Below are positions 28,126 through 41,400 of a stretch of 64,000 nucleotides of DNA, in pieces. Below the pieces are notes generated by a model. That model was not told where the DNA came from and ran no database searches. It worked only from the letters and a program-made list of their open reading frames with translations. The position numbers and the translations under genes are program-made. The first letter of the stretch is position 1; every line of letters starts with the position of its first letter. This DNA comes from Urechis unicinctus (taxonomy: Eukaryota; Annelida; Polychaeta; Xenopneusta; Urechidae). Location: the NCBI GenBank assembly GCA_034190875.2, contig CM067346.1, positions 10,555,462-10,619,461 of the forward strand. The letters run 5' to 3'.

Positions 28126-30643
28126 ATGCTGAATTCCACTAGTATCGCTCATAATCGTTGGAAGACATCACTTCCGTGAAAAAATAATATCGGTGGTATA
28201 TGTTCCATTAAGTCACGTGAACAAAACATAGCAGCCAGTGCTAGCGTACAGTTCTTGAGGTTATCAGTCTGAAATTGTTTTATCTGTCTGTTGCCATATA
28301 TAGATAATGCAAAATGCTCTCTCACCCAATAGCACACCTGTTAGCATGGGTTTTGAAGAAATGTTTGATACAGGCAAATATCAGAAGATTTGTCAGAGAG
28401 ATAGCGGTACATGATATAAACGCATGGACTTCATTATTATAAATTGATACACAAAGATATATTATCAAAAACAGCAGTCGATCAATGCAAATGAAAGCAT
28501 TAGATGACTGTTTGCAGTCATGTAACTGTAAACGGCCGTCAATACATAATCCCTCCAGTTTGACCATGTACACACAATTGGCAGCTCGGGAAAAGAAAAG
28601 CATATGCTGCAATACGCTATAACTAACTAACCCATAGTATATCTTTTATCAGGTTTTACCAACCAAAGCAGGCTACATTGCTTGTTTTGTCATAACCAAG
28701 GTAAACCCATCTTAATAAGAGAGGTATTGAGGAAGAAAGTGCCATTGCTGATGTTACTTGAATGTTTAAAAAAACGAGTACATCAACAGATGGAGAATCT
28801 CATGAGGATGGTTTTTGGCGTTATAATCAATAAAACGGGTTTTGCAAGCTAAGTCTGGTCGGGAGTTAGCACCAATTTGTTTGATATATTGCTCTGTTAG
28901 GATTTCGTTATGGCCCAATGTAAAAATAATACGATGAATCCAGATCGTGATATTGAACCTGAATGTCACAGTTTTCGGACTATTCGTAACCTACGACTAG
29001 TACTTGATGCAAACCACCATTACCAACTTAAATTGTCAGAATACGTGGTTAGCCGCATTACTGGAACCGCAGCTGTGAGTGCTGTGCAACATCAAAATTA
29101 AATAGCTCATTTATTAGGCCACACCATTGCGTGGTGTTAACGCAGTCATACATAACGCCTCCTATGGATTGCTCGTTTAATGATGTTGCGTGTAATTACA
29201 TCCCTAATATGCTCCCTATATGATTTTAAAAAAAAATTAGTTCTTGTTTTTCAGTGTGCAATAAGCAATAGGTAAGTCTCTGTGTACCGCGGGCATGGTT
29301 TATAAACCAGTAGTTAGCGTTACATATCAATAGATGTTACAGTCATTGAATAGCGTAACAAACATATTTCAACAAAATGCACCTCATCAATGCGCGCCCT
29401 TTGTGAAATCATATAGACATTACCCATTTCTGTAGTCTTAACATTCATATTAATGGGAATCAAATTTATATCTTAGCGAGTATAGTGGCGAACAATGAGG
29501 ACAGAAACGTATGCTATTTACTACATTAAGGACGCTTAGAAAAGCCGGCTCATAGTATTGAAAAACAGAGTAGATTCTGCTGCCGTCAACAGGTGAAATC
29601 TTGAGCGCCTAACCTGAAATGCATTAGGCAGATTTATTATAGATTTTTAACATACACGAAGCGCTACAAAAATAAATTGTCACTATATAACACCACCTTA
29701 AACCACGCTATCTCAACCAATAACGTTTAAAACAATTATTATGAGAAAAAATAACATCTTAAAAATTGAAAAAATTGTATATCAGTTAAAACAAATTCGC
29801 CTTTGCAGCACACAATAGCAATCAACATTGTTGACAGCAAATTATAAATAATATGAAATAAAGCCTTTTCCATGAATCAGTTCAGGTATTTGCTTTGCTC
29901 TGAGTTATCGATATCCTATAGCTGTATTGTGTTTTGATACGGAAGGGAAACATACACGAATGTAAACCCATTTTACTTAGCTTATAAACGCCATTAAAAG
30001 CAAACCTCTCGAGCTAACTAGGAATTCCATTACTCAGCATGGTAAATGTATGTCTAAGGCAAGGTCGCAATGGATCATAACTTACAGAGAAAGACTCTTG
30101 AGACATATACTTCACTGTATTGTCTAGATCCTGGAGGCCATATCAATACCGACCTCATCCTCACATCATACAAGTGGGTATCGTTTCCACAGACGCCGAT
30201 CCGCGATGATGTTGAACAGATATGCAACAAACCACGCTGGCATAGAATTCGATTAGGGGAAATTTGGCGCAGCCTTTTGTGATGTCCCATCACTATTATC
30301 ATGTAGCTGTCGTTGTATATATTCACGCAGTATGACAAATCACTCGGGCATCAGTGATACAAGGGCACAGCAATGATATCGTTGTCACTACTACCATGAT
30401 GTAGTGCAATATTGGACATATAACAGACCTCGGGGTTTGGATTCCAACTGAACGACTCTTGTTATCATCCTGCGGTGATAAGAGGGAATGGTTAAATGAA
30501 CCATTTACTATAATATACAACACTCCCTCATTTGTACGTAAAACTACAGAGCGAAATGCTTCGGCATCACTGAATAATATGGGAGGCAATATGTGTACAT
30601 TGCCTGTTAAGGACAGGTGGATAAATAGCTGGCAAGGTAACCA

Positions 30644-31706
30644 CAACAGAATGCAACACATAGCAAACGAATCAGAACGCAGGACAAAGTAGCCCAATCA
30701 GAAGGCAGGCCAAAGTAACCTTATCAAAATGTAGGACATAATAAATCAATCAGAATGCAGGACATAGTAATCTAATCAGAATGCAGGACATAGTTACCGA
30801 ATCAGAATGCGTGACATATTAACCCAATCAAAATACAGGACACAGTAACTTTATCAGAATGCAGGACGTAATAACCAAATCAGAATGCAGGACATGGTAA
30901 CCTTATCAGAATAGGGGACATAATAACCCAATCAGAATGCAGGAAATAGAAACCCAATCAGAATGATGGACAAGGTAGGCCAGTAAGAATGCAGGACAAA
31001 GTAACCCAATCAGAATGCAGCACATAGTAAACCAATCAGAATGCAGGACATAGTAACCAAATCGGAATGCAGGACATAGCAGTCCAATTAGAATGGAGGA
31101 CAAGGCAGGCCAGTAAGAATGCAGGACATAGAAACCCAACCAGAATGCAGGACATAGACATAGTAACATAATCAGAATGCAGGGCATAATAACCAAATCT
31201 GAATGCAGTACATGGTAACCCAATTAGAATGCAGGACATGGTAACCTTATCAGAATAGGGGACAAAATAACCCAATCAGAATGCTGGGAAATAGTCACCC
31301 AATCAGAATGATGGACAAGGTAGGCCAGTAAGAATGCAGGACAAAGTAACCCAATCAGAATGCAGCACATAGTAACCTAGTCAGAATACTGGACATAATA
31401 ACCCGATCAGAATGCAGGCCATAGTAAGCTAATCAGCAAGCAGGACATAGTAACTCAATCAGAATGGAGGACAAGGTAGGCCAGTAAGAATGCAGGACAT
31501 AGAAACCCAATCAGAATGCAGGACAAAGTAACCCATTCAGAATGCAGGACATAGTAACCTTATGAGAATGCAGTACAAAGTAACCTAATCAGAATGCAGG
31601 ACATAGTAACCCAATCAGAATAAAGGACATAATAACCCAATCAGAATGGAGGACAAGGTAGGCAAGTAGATGCAGGACAAAGTAACCCAATCAGAATGTA
31701 AGTAAT
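30644..31706. repeat. 26-bp satellite array in Y3
   Basis: About 41 units, matching Y2 unit for unit including the higher-order variant block. Confidence 0.95.
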
Positions 31707-34700
31707 GCAAGCGCCGAGTATTCGGCTGCTGTTTCAAGGAGCATTAGATAGCCTTTAAATTAATATTGAACATCTCATACTGAACAATTCCAGAGTGTCG
31801 AATTATTTAGCCAATATGCAGTATGCACAAGCAAACATAAGAACAAGTATGTACGGTAATAAATCGAAAATTGTAAAATAGTTTCATTCGTTACATAGCC
31901 TATTAACAAACATACATAGTTTTATAACTGACTCATGTAACACAACCGTATCGCAATTTTCATGTAGCCCAAGCAGCTAGAGTAGGGTGAAAGTTTCTAC
32001 AAGTGTCTTAAATGCGACTGCTGACAACCCCAGGCCCTTGGAATCATTTGCGGTGTATTGAACCCATGTCAGGATTGTCAGGGGAACATTCTGGAAGCCT
32101 CACAATGGCGGACATGGTTAATTAGTTAGAGCAGGGCTGTGATTGAGTGCCCACATGTCTGGTTATTACAGTAGACGACTATTGGGTAGAAATCGCTGAT
32201 TTTAAGCAGCCAACAAGACAACGTCGTCCAATTAGCTAAACACATTGGTCACATATCATTGGGTTGATTGGTGCAAGAGAGCCGTTTGTTTCGATAGCAC
32301 GACCGAGTCACGACTCTTGCGCTATCTTATATCTGTTTATTTTCATTATGACAACATATTAACACTACGAGTCCTAGGGTAGGGGTTGGTTTTGACAAGA
32401 ATGTCGAATAGAACACACAGAGACATCGCACACGGCTAATATCGCCAGTAACGAGCAGTCAGTCACGTTCCATATAATCAACCTAGGAAACCTCAAGCAC
32501 AACCGGAGTCACACCTTGCGACAGTACAGACATTGTCTGTGACATATGAAGTGATTCTGTTCAACCATGTGTTGCATAAGCGCTAATAAAATCCGGATCA
32601 GTACTCGTCTGCCAACTTGTTGACGGCATTCTCTTCGCACTGGAATATGCATTCAATTGACTTCGACAACAAAAAAGTAGAATTTGGCATTATTTGGCAG
32701 ATATGTTTACGAGGAACGATTGAACAAACAGGGGTCATACCGAAACGTTTTGAGAAACGCATTATGGCATATATAAATAAAAAGGCGTGCTACATATTGC
32801 AATAACGAGATGAAAAAAGGAGGCGGTAGGGGTAGTGGCCTGTGGGTAAGGAGTGGTGAGAGAGGTGGGGATGGAGGGTCGATGGAGTAGAGGTGTACCT
32901 AATACGTAGTTAATTGAGTTGGGGATGTTGTTGAAGCAGAGCACATATTGTGGTTGACACAAATATGCGTACAGCAAAATGCAATTTCGCATCGAGATTG
33001 AATCCGTCTGTTATATACGTCACTTGTCAATAGTGTCCGTGAAGTACTCCGACTGCTGGTCCGCTAGAGGGCGTTACTAATATGTATCCCAGACCACCTA
33101 GCTTAATAACATTGCTCGGCCACCGCGGACGTTGAAGTTGTCATTAGGCCCTTGGCAAGGTGAGCAGAGCGGCTCAACGATATTTCTGTTACATTGCGAA
33201 AGCGCACCTTTGTGTTATGAACCTCTGTATTTGTCCATGATCCACATGCTGGAATTTTGAAGTTAGGATCAACTTATTAATCTTTATTGTTCCTGGACGA
33301 TAAAAGAGTGAGGTGTTTATGAAGAAATTATTACAATACAAATAGGTCCATAGCCTGGTGTCTTATCCTAATATGAGCAACTGAATCGAGTAATAATCAA
33401 CATCATACCTACCCTAAAACGCTATAATCGGGCTCCCTGTTGCAAGTACAGTTCTTGTCTCAGTTAACTATGGCATAATTGGGTAATCTTTAAGTTACGG
33501 CAAATGTGACCCAATGCTTGAAGTCTAATGTATTCGCCGCTCTACAACAGTCCGGTGTTGCATCAAGGGGATGTGATTGGATAAGGTTTGTATCAGAATA
33601 TGTATGCTGTGGTGCCATGCAACATCTGGTTAACTGGGCCTGAAAGTCCAGCAAATGGAACTAATGTTAGCCGATTATACCCATCGCTAGCACAGGACTT
33701 TGCGCGACACGAGACCAGCCATATCAACAAGCTCTGACGATACAATCACAGGTATCCCCCAACATCGTTCGACACCACCCTCACTTCAGGTGACGAAAAT
33801 AGAAAGATAACATCTAAATAGCAGCCTCACTTGGTATTTGGGTTTCAGGGCAAAAAGCGCATATATTTGTCATAATCATGCATCAACGTTGACGTTTACC
33901 TGATGCAATTGTCCATTATCTGCAGATGATCAAGGGTTGTAGGCATGGAGAACGTTGTCGCTGCTAATATGATGACGATGATCGTGCAGGCAGCTGTTAA
34001 GTGTGAAGGTTCTGCAGAATTAAGCCACCATACACCGTTTTACATCATTTAATGACCAATCGTTAGTTTTGGGCACTGAAATGACCAAAATTGCTTCCAT
34101 TCGTGCGTCTTTTTTAAACGTCTTAGAATATATAACACTCGGCATGTATGACAATTTGTGTTGCATACATGTTCTTCTGGCATAACGGTTTCTGGTTCAC
34201 CTATGTTCTGTTGCCATAACAGGTTATGGTGCAGAAAAATGTTTTGTTTGGGATACCGGCTTATGGTCGACACATGTTTTAAATAACGTAAGAGGATTGT
34301 GTTGGTCAATGGGATGCACAAATACAGCGATGTAAAATCCACCAATGTTTATATTTGTTAGCGTTAAAGAGATTCCGGCCCATTTTGCAATCCTTTATGA
34401 CAATTCGTTGGGTATGATTCACGTCCCCTGGCTCTCCTATTCATGACGCATGTTTGTATTATCGCCGTGTATATGCGCTCTTAGCCTCTTGTTGTTAGAT
34501 ATTTTCTGACGTTACAGAAAGACCGAACTGACATCAAAGTGATGCGCTGTTCAGGCTTTATGGGCGCTATCGGCTCGTGGATTAAAACAGTAGAGTAATC
34601 AGAGAAAAAGGACTGATGTAGTTGTTTTATGATTGTAATTCGATCAGTTTCCTCGCGATCGTCGATCCCGGTAAAGTAGAAACACCTTGTCTATGTCAAA

Positions 34701-35421
34701 GCCTTCAGGATACTCCAGGAGTATCCAAAAAGAAAAGTGCTAAATCGAATGTTTTTATCTGTTTTCATGGCTGGCATTGAGTCGCCTATGCACTGTAACG
34801 ATGATTGTCCGCTTGTTATCACAGTGTAGCTGGGGTATGAGTTGTGCCCAAACCATATTGATTATGGATTGGATGAACAGTATACTCTAATTAAGGAAGC
34901 ATTCATTGTGTGGAGGAACTGATTAAAATGAATGATTGCTGATTTGTAAGATGCGGTGTGCATAGTATTGCGAGGCAGATATACATGTCTCATTTAATTG
35001 AGCATGCGCACTAACATATAAACAGGCGCATACAGCGTCAGTAGGATAGACAATAAAAAAAAAAAAACGCATTGCAATTATGATGTCGACACTATGCATG
35101 TTCCTAATTGCCCCAAGCAGGGATCCAGTGTCGGGCACAAATGATTTAACTATCCCACCTAGGTATCCTCGTAAAAAGCACGCCTTCGATTGCATGCCAT
35201 CACAGTCTGTGGAACATTCATTGGCCATCCACCATGACGCACTCTCCACAAAGGGAGGCAGATGTCACGAAGTAGATTGAAAAGATGAACCCACCAAGGT
35301 CGCTAATCCGGTCGAACACAAACAGAGAGAAAAAGGTGAGGACATTGTGGAACAGTCTCCCGTGACCGCTATGGTGATTGGACAGATTCGTTATATCTGG
35401 ACAGGTGTGATGCGTCCGGAC
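31707..35421. other. 3' flank of the KChIP gene and spacer, no other gene seen
   Basis: Sequence downstream of exon 7 on the minus strand. Presumably includes the 3' UTR near 35 kb. Nothing else recognised. Confidence 0.5.
34993..34998 (-). promoter_or_regulatory. Possible ATTAAA poly(A) signal for cassette Z3
   Basis: ATTAAA on the minus strand about 424 bp after the stop. The same hexamer is at 24064-24069 (Z2) and 13135-13140 (Z1). In AT-rich DNA a hexamer is weak evidence by itself. Confidence 0.25.
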
Positions 35422-35469
35422 TCACAGCACAGTATCGAAGACAGCCATGGACTTGTAAATATCTGCGTC
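35422..35469 (-). CDS. KCNIP: KChIP terminal exon 7, cassette Z3
   Basis: 48 bp including a TGA stop, entered in phase 0 after a T-rich acceptor ending TTTGTGCAG. Encodes [15 protein letters not shown]. This aligns with the family C-terminal helix (DENIMRSMQLFENVI in vertebrates). That helix occupies the sensor's own hydrophobic groove and is displaced by the Kv4 N-terminus. It lies 607 bp beyond exon 6 and the reading frame closes exactly. Confidence 0.93.
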   Translation of the reverse strand, partial: DADIYKSMAVFDTVL

Positions 35470-38400
35470 CTGCACAAAAAAGTTAAGCACAACTGAACAA
35501 CGGCTAAACAAGGCCAGCATCAGGCAATGAATACAAAGTGTATTCTTGAGCAATCAAAAGCCTGCTGTGAAAAACAACTTTGACATAAATATCCGTGAAA
35601 ATCGGAGTTTAAAACATTACCCTTGTGGCAATAAAGACGTTTGTACAATGTGATTGCCAATATTTTACAGGACGCAAAAGGCATGTCTTCCAATGACAAT
35701 TTCGACGACCAACAATACAGTATGAACAAGATATGACAAAACATTCATATGCTGTTCAGCATCAAAGAATGTGATTGCATTAAGGTTTTTGATGCAGAAA
35801 AAGACGTGAAAGTTCTTGTCGTTGTTGAGTTCTAGCAAGTAAAACATCAGCCGATTGACTAATATACACTGTGACCTTGAAAATTAATTCAATGTCAACC
35901 ATATTATATCAAATCAATCGCATTGTAACATGTTTCTGGTTGCATTGAAGTTACGAAAGCTTCAGTCGTAGTCAAATTATAGCATCTCAAAACATTCAGA
36001 TCATCTGAGGATCATTCTAGCGGAGTAAACATACCTCAAGAGATATATATCATGCACACATATGTCATCTGCTTACCTTTCGACATGTGTCCATAAACTC
36101 GTCGATAGAGATCACACCATCATGATTGTGATCCATTTTCTGTAACATAATCCACACCACTCGCTCCATTTCTCACCATTCTTAATAACAACATGGCGAC
36201 TTTATAGAAATTCAATGTTTCAACTGAAAAACACACTTCTACACGTTCCATTTACAGTATAGCTGATGAGAGTGGAGGGTTACGAGCCTGTGGTTCTCAC
36301 CTGGAAGACTCTCTCTACATGGTCCTTAGCCGTATGTTCGTCGATGATCGGGTCAGCGAACTTGCCCATCATGTCGTAGATGGCGGCCACGATGTCATGC
36401 ATCTCGTCTCTAGTTATAATACCGTCCCCGTTGATGTCATAGAGACTGAAGGCCCACTGGATCTTCTCATGGAAGGTACCCCGCGCCAACACGGACAGCC
36501 CCATCACAAACTCCTACACAACGAAGAGAAATAAACGTCAGACTGCCAGGGACAGAGCGCTGGATGGATGGTTCACAGGCAGAGCGTAACAAGGGCTTAC
36601 AGGATCAAAATCGTGATTCACGTTATGGGGACGGACATGAAAGTCGATAAAGAGAAAGGTTTCTTCATAGCTTGATATAATATATCGAACAAACGCAATG
36701 TCATGATAGCATCGTAATTAAAATACATATTCAGCTCTTCAGTCATTTTTGCAGACATCATTGAAGCTGCGGCTGCTTTGCTTACCTCGAAGCTGATGGT
36801 GCCATTATGATCCTGGTCGAATGTGTTGAATACATAGTGTGCATAGGCACCTGAATCTGTAATAAGGTCATTTATAACATCAATCTGATCATTATTTAGC
36901 AAATGATTAGCGTGGGTTGACAAATATGTGACGTGTGTGAAGACAGGTACAGTGTGTCCACATACAGATGATGGGTGTGAAGATATGTACAGTGTATGAA
37001 CACAGGTATTGTTTATGAATATAGGTCTAGTGTGTGAACACAGGTAACATATCTGAACGCATGTTTGGTGTGTGTAAACACAGGTATATTGTGAATACAT
37101 TGACTGTATGTGAACTCAGGTAATATGTCTGAACATAGGATTATGTGTGAACACATAGTGACCGTGTGTGAGCTGGTATTTCACACACAGGTTTTGTTTG
37201 TGAACACAGATATTGCGAGTGAACATATTCATTTCGTACAAATATGGTATGTGAAAATACAGATATGCCCATAACTGCCTTGTCTGTATTATTGACAAAA
37301 TGTCGTGCGCACGAATCCTTCGATACTATGCAGTATGGCATAATATTACACATCAACCAAAGCCCACACCTCGACTCCGGACCAGTTATTCTACTTATTC
37401 ATTGTATACAGTTATCTGGAAGACCAACGTGCATGAACCATGGCATAACTTGGTACAAAGGGCGTTATGACATCAGAAATTCGGATATGCATTCCAACGT
37501 CATGCGCTTTGTTCGCATAGATATCACTAGAAATAAACGTCATGCCTCGATATGCACGTCTGCATTCTATGGGCCAATCTTACAGCCGTCTCATACCGTG
37601 CAAAACGAGATCTCGTGGGATGGCTGAATTGCCTTAGCGCCCAGAATACACCACTCGAGTGGTCCACGGTTCATGCTTCGCTCTCAGTGAAGTTTGTACA
37701 GAGAAAAGTAGTGTGTTTACCTGAGAGCTTCCGGTACTCACCACCCTGAGGGAAGAATTGGGCATAGATTGCCTTAAAAGTCTCCTCATTCACGATACCA
37801 GTAGGGCATTCCTACAGGCACACACACTCCATAAAGAATATTTCAGAAAATCAGCACACCGCATTTTTACCCTCGGCCCTCGGAATGGTTCTCATAAGAC
37901 GAGCTCTATGAATTTACCCACTCAAGACCTCTCACCTGTTTGAATCCTCGGTACATGATTTGCAGTTCCTTTCGTGAGAACTTGGTGTTCCGACAAAGGG
38001 CGTCCAGTCCTTCCGGTTTGTACCGGACCACCTGCATCTCCAGGTCGTCAAGGTCATGATCTGAAATAAAAAAAAATCAAGTTAACTCATTGGATTTTAT
38101 TTGTGATCCAATCCGGCCTGTATCAGTTGATGACTTGTGGAGGAGCAGTCTAGATACTGTATCAGCCGTTTAGAGCGAGGGTGGTTTTATAAAACTCTGG
38201 CAACAATCGTTGTGATCACTATACGGCACCATTTTAAAAATGCATGGGCTTGAAAAAGTTCACAAAGAATTACACTATTCCTTACTCACAAATGAGGAGA
38301 ATGCCTGTTAAACAAGCCGATCATGCAAATCAATATAAAAAGGGAAACACATGCTACAAGAAACAACAGTGAAGTAACATCATCTAGTCCACCTCCACTG

Positions 38401-41400
38401 CGTCACCTAATCCAGCTGTACACTGTCACCTAGTCAACCTGCACTATGTCACCTAGTCTAGCTGTACTGTGCCATCTAGTCTAGCTGTAGTGTGCCACCC
38501 TAGATTTGCGGAGCAATGGTCAACACTTCTATAACCGAGCAGACAGGGGATGGCCATCTATGGTAATGGTCAAACGCGCACCCAACACTCCCCTTTCCGG
38601 TGAGACGGTTATTTGCGAGCGCGTTCGTGGTGATGCAAAGTGTTTCACTCTACTGGCCAGCCAGAACGAAAAAAAAAACCCTCTATAACAAAACGTGAGT
38701 GATAAACAAACTTGATAAAGGTGATCATCGCATGGCACCCTCTACTCAGCCAATCAGAGCGCGAAAAAAATGTTTGACAACTGTCACCGTGTCACAACAT
38801 AATATAACTTCCTGGCCGATTTAAAGAAGTCCCTCAACGAGCGGCGCACCTTTAACATGGCAAGACTATGGAGGCACCCGATCAATCACATTCTTGCAAG
38901 TGTTATAGAGTGATTTTCTCCAGAAAAGCTTCGCTTACTGAACGTTAATCTAGATGCGTGTTACTCATCAGGAAGTCACGATGTTACCAGATCTCCGCGG
39001 TTTCTCACTGGGATGTGAAATCATAACATCTGCAAACCCACATTATACCGCCTGATTTCCCTGTCTAATGGACGGCAAACTCGACAAGGATCAAGTAAAG
39101 AAACACTGAAAAACTATAAACCGGTTAATACCGGGTAAGACGCATTAAAAGTGAATTTAATGTCAAGAGTGACATGAACAACTAAAATCGCATCCCGACA
39201 CAAACTTGATATGATCAAACATTGCAAGAATACCTATTCACTGATATTGTGTTTTACTTGAAACATTTAACTAATTGTTAGTTATCGTGGACATCGCATG
39301 ATGCATATGATTCAGCATAAGAATGTAGAAGCAGATATAACGCATACTACAATCAACACAACGCCAATGAAAAACTAACCAAAGGATTGTGTCGATTTAA
39401 CAATTTCATTTAATAGTTTTTCTTCTGTGGTAGTGACGTTATAATCAGACGCTCACCCGACACAGGCGCTTAATGCCGTTTTTTGTTTAATGCGATTTAA
39501 TATTATATTTGAAAAACTCCATTAGAGATGAAATTATCCTTTCAGACTCCCGGCCCCAAATGGGCAAACAAATAAAGACAGCATTAGTCCCCTAGCGATG
39601 CAAATGCAACCCCTGTGTAATTTATGTCAGGATAACTAAATATCCCTGAGAATCATTTTGGAATGCACTTGTGCTTCATAACCGCGAGTAGGTGCTATCC
39701 CGATACGTATATCATCCCATAGTCACGCGATATATTTGGAAAACGCATGATGCTCCGCTTCCTGATTCAGCATAAGACCATGTAGAAGCGATATATTTCC
39801 GCATACACCTAGTGACTATGCTTATACATGACTCCTAAATTCTGTTTCTTCAACCGACGAGACAAACACGTGAGTTATTGGCAGTGAACGATATATGACA
39901 GCAGCACTGGAGCAATTCAATTTCGACAAATCGGGAATGGCCATGCCTCGGCATCGCTCGTGTATTGCTGAATCAGCAGTTCAACTGTCTCTTGATATAT
40001 GCCCTAGGTGACGATGTGATAGGGTCAGGAGGTGTGATGTAGTCATGGGAATGATTTATCACAGCAACTGAAGTGACAGTCGCCTGGGTAACCACGACCA
40101 CGAAGGCGACCCACTGACTGATGCTCGTAGTGATCACGCTACCAGCAATCCATAGACTGGGGCGTTTTATACTATAAATAAACGGCAGTTGATCAGTAAA
40201 ATGTCAGGATCGATGAATCACAAGCCGAGGCACAATATCCAACTCAGACCAATTAAACGCATAACAAGAAGAATTGCCATTTGCAATGAAAGATTACCCA
40301 AGCACTTAGCTGCCCATGCAAATAGCACTTATAAAACCACCAAGCAGGTCGTATGTGGCTGAGGTCGTTATCTCGACGTATGATAGTTGGTTGTCATAAA
40401 TACATCCACGTCACGACAGCACGCTTTGCTTATCTTAATTTTGTAGTCCTATGTGTAATATCCGGCAATGCTTCCTTCGAATGGCATCTACAATGTTAAA
40501 CAATAACTGAAAACAAATCCCATCAAACACGAATATTTTCACCCAGTAATCAGAAATATTACGAGAAGATTACAGATAGGCAAGAAGGACAAGATAATTA
40601 CAGTATATCTCATAAACAGTTAGACCATTGATTTAGTTTCTGTTAGCTTTGGCTATCATATTAAACCGTGCCCGACTTTGATAATCCTCAACGAAGGCGC
40701 GTTCTGCATGTAGAACAAAACCTACAAAGGGAGAGCTAACTCATGCAAGCCTGGCCTCGAAGGCTACTGTTTCCGATTTACCCATGAAGTGCCACACGTA
40801 ACGCTGCTGTTGGATTAGAGAAAACTGACCAAGCGAGGGTGTCAGGCGAGAGATAACTGCCTCGGCGAGGGTGACCCAGTCGGGACATCAGATAAGAGAT
40901 AACTAACCCAGCGAGGGCGTCAGGTGCTGGATAACTGAGCCAGCGTAAGGTATCAGATGAGATATGACTGACCCAATTAGGGCCTTAGATGAGAGATAAC
41001 TAACCTTTCTTGAGGAGGCTCCTGGCTTGAAAGACGTTGATTCTCCGTGACATACGGCGGGACAACCTCCGAGTGAAAGCAAACATCGCCATCGTGTGAA
41101 CTTGATCAAATTACCTCAATCAAATTGTCGTTAATTTGGAGCAGGTTGTAGCAAGGATTAGTCCAAGCAAAAGACGTCCTCCCGTGGCGTGTGACCACAG
41201 TGATGTCCGTGCTTATGGAGTCGGTCGCTTCGTTTGCAGCAGCGCCTTAATCGCAATGCGCCGACCAGCCACGCCTTCCCTATTGCGGGCCAGCTTACCC
41301 ACCGCAAGTGCTCAATGCTTGAAGTAACCAAGGAATGATGCGAAAAACACTTTTTGACTACCAGCAACATCCGTTGGCGTCCCCATGGCCTCTTCCGATG

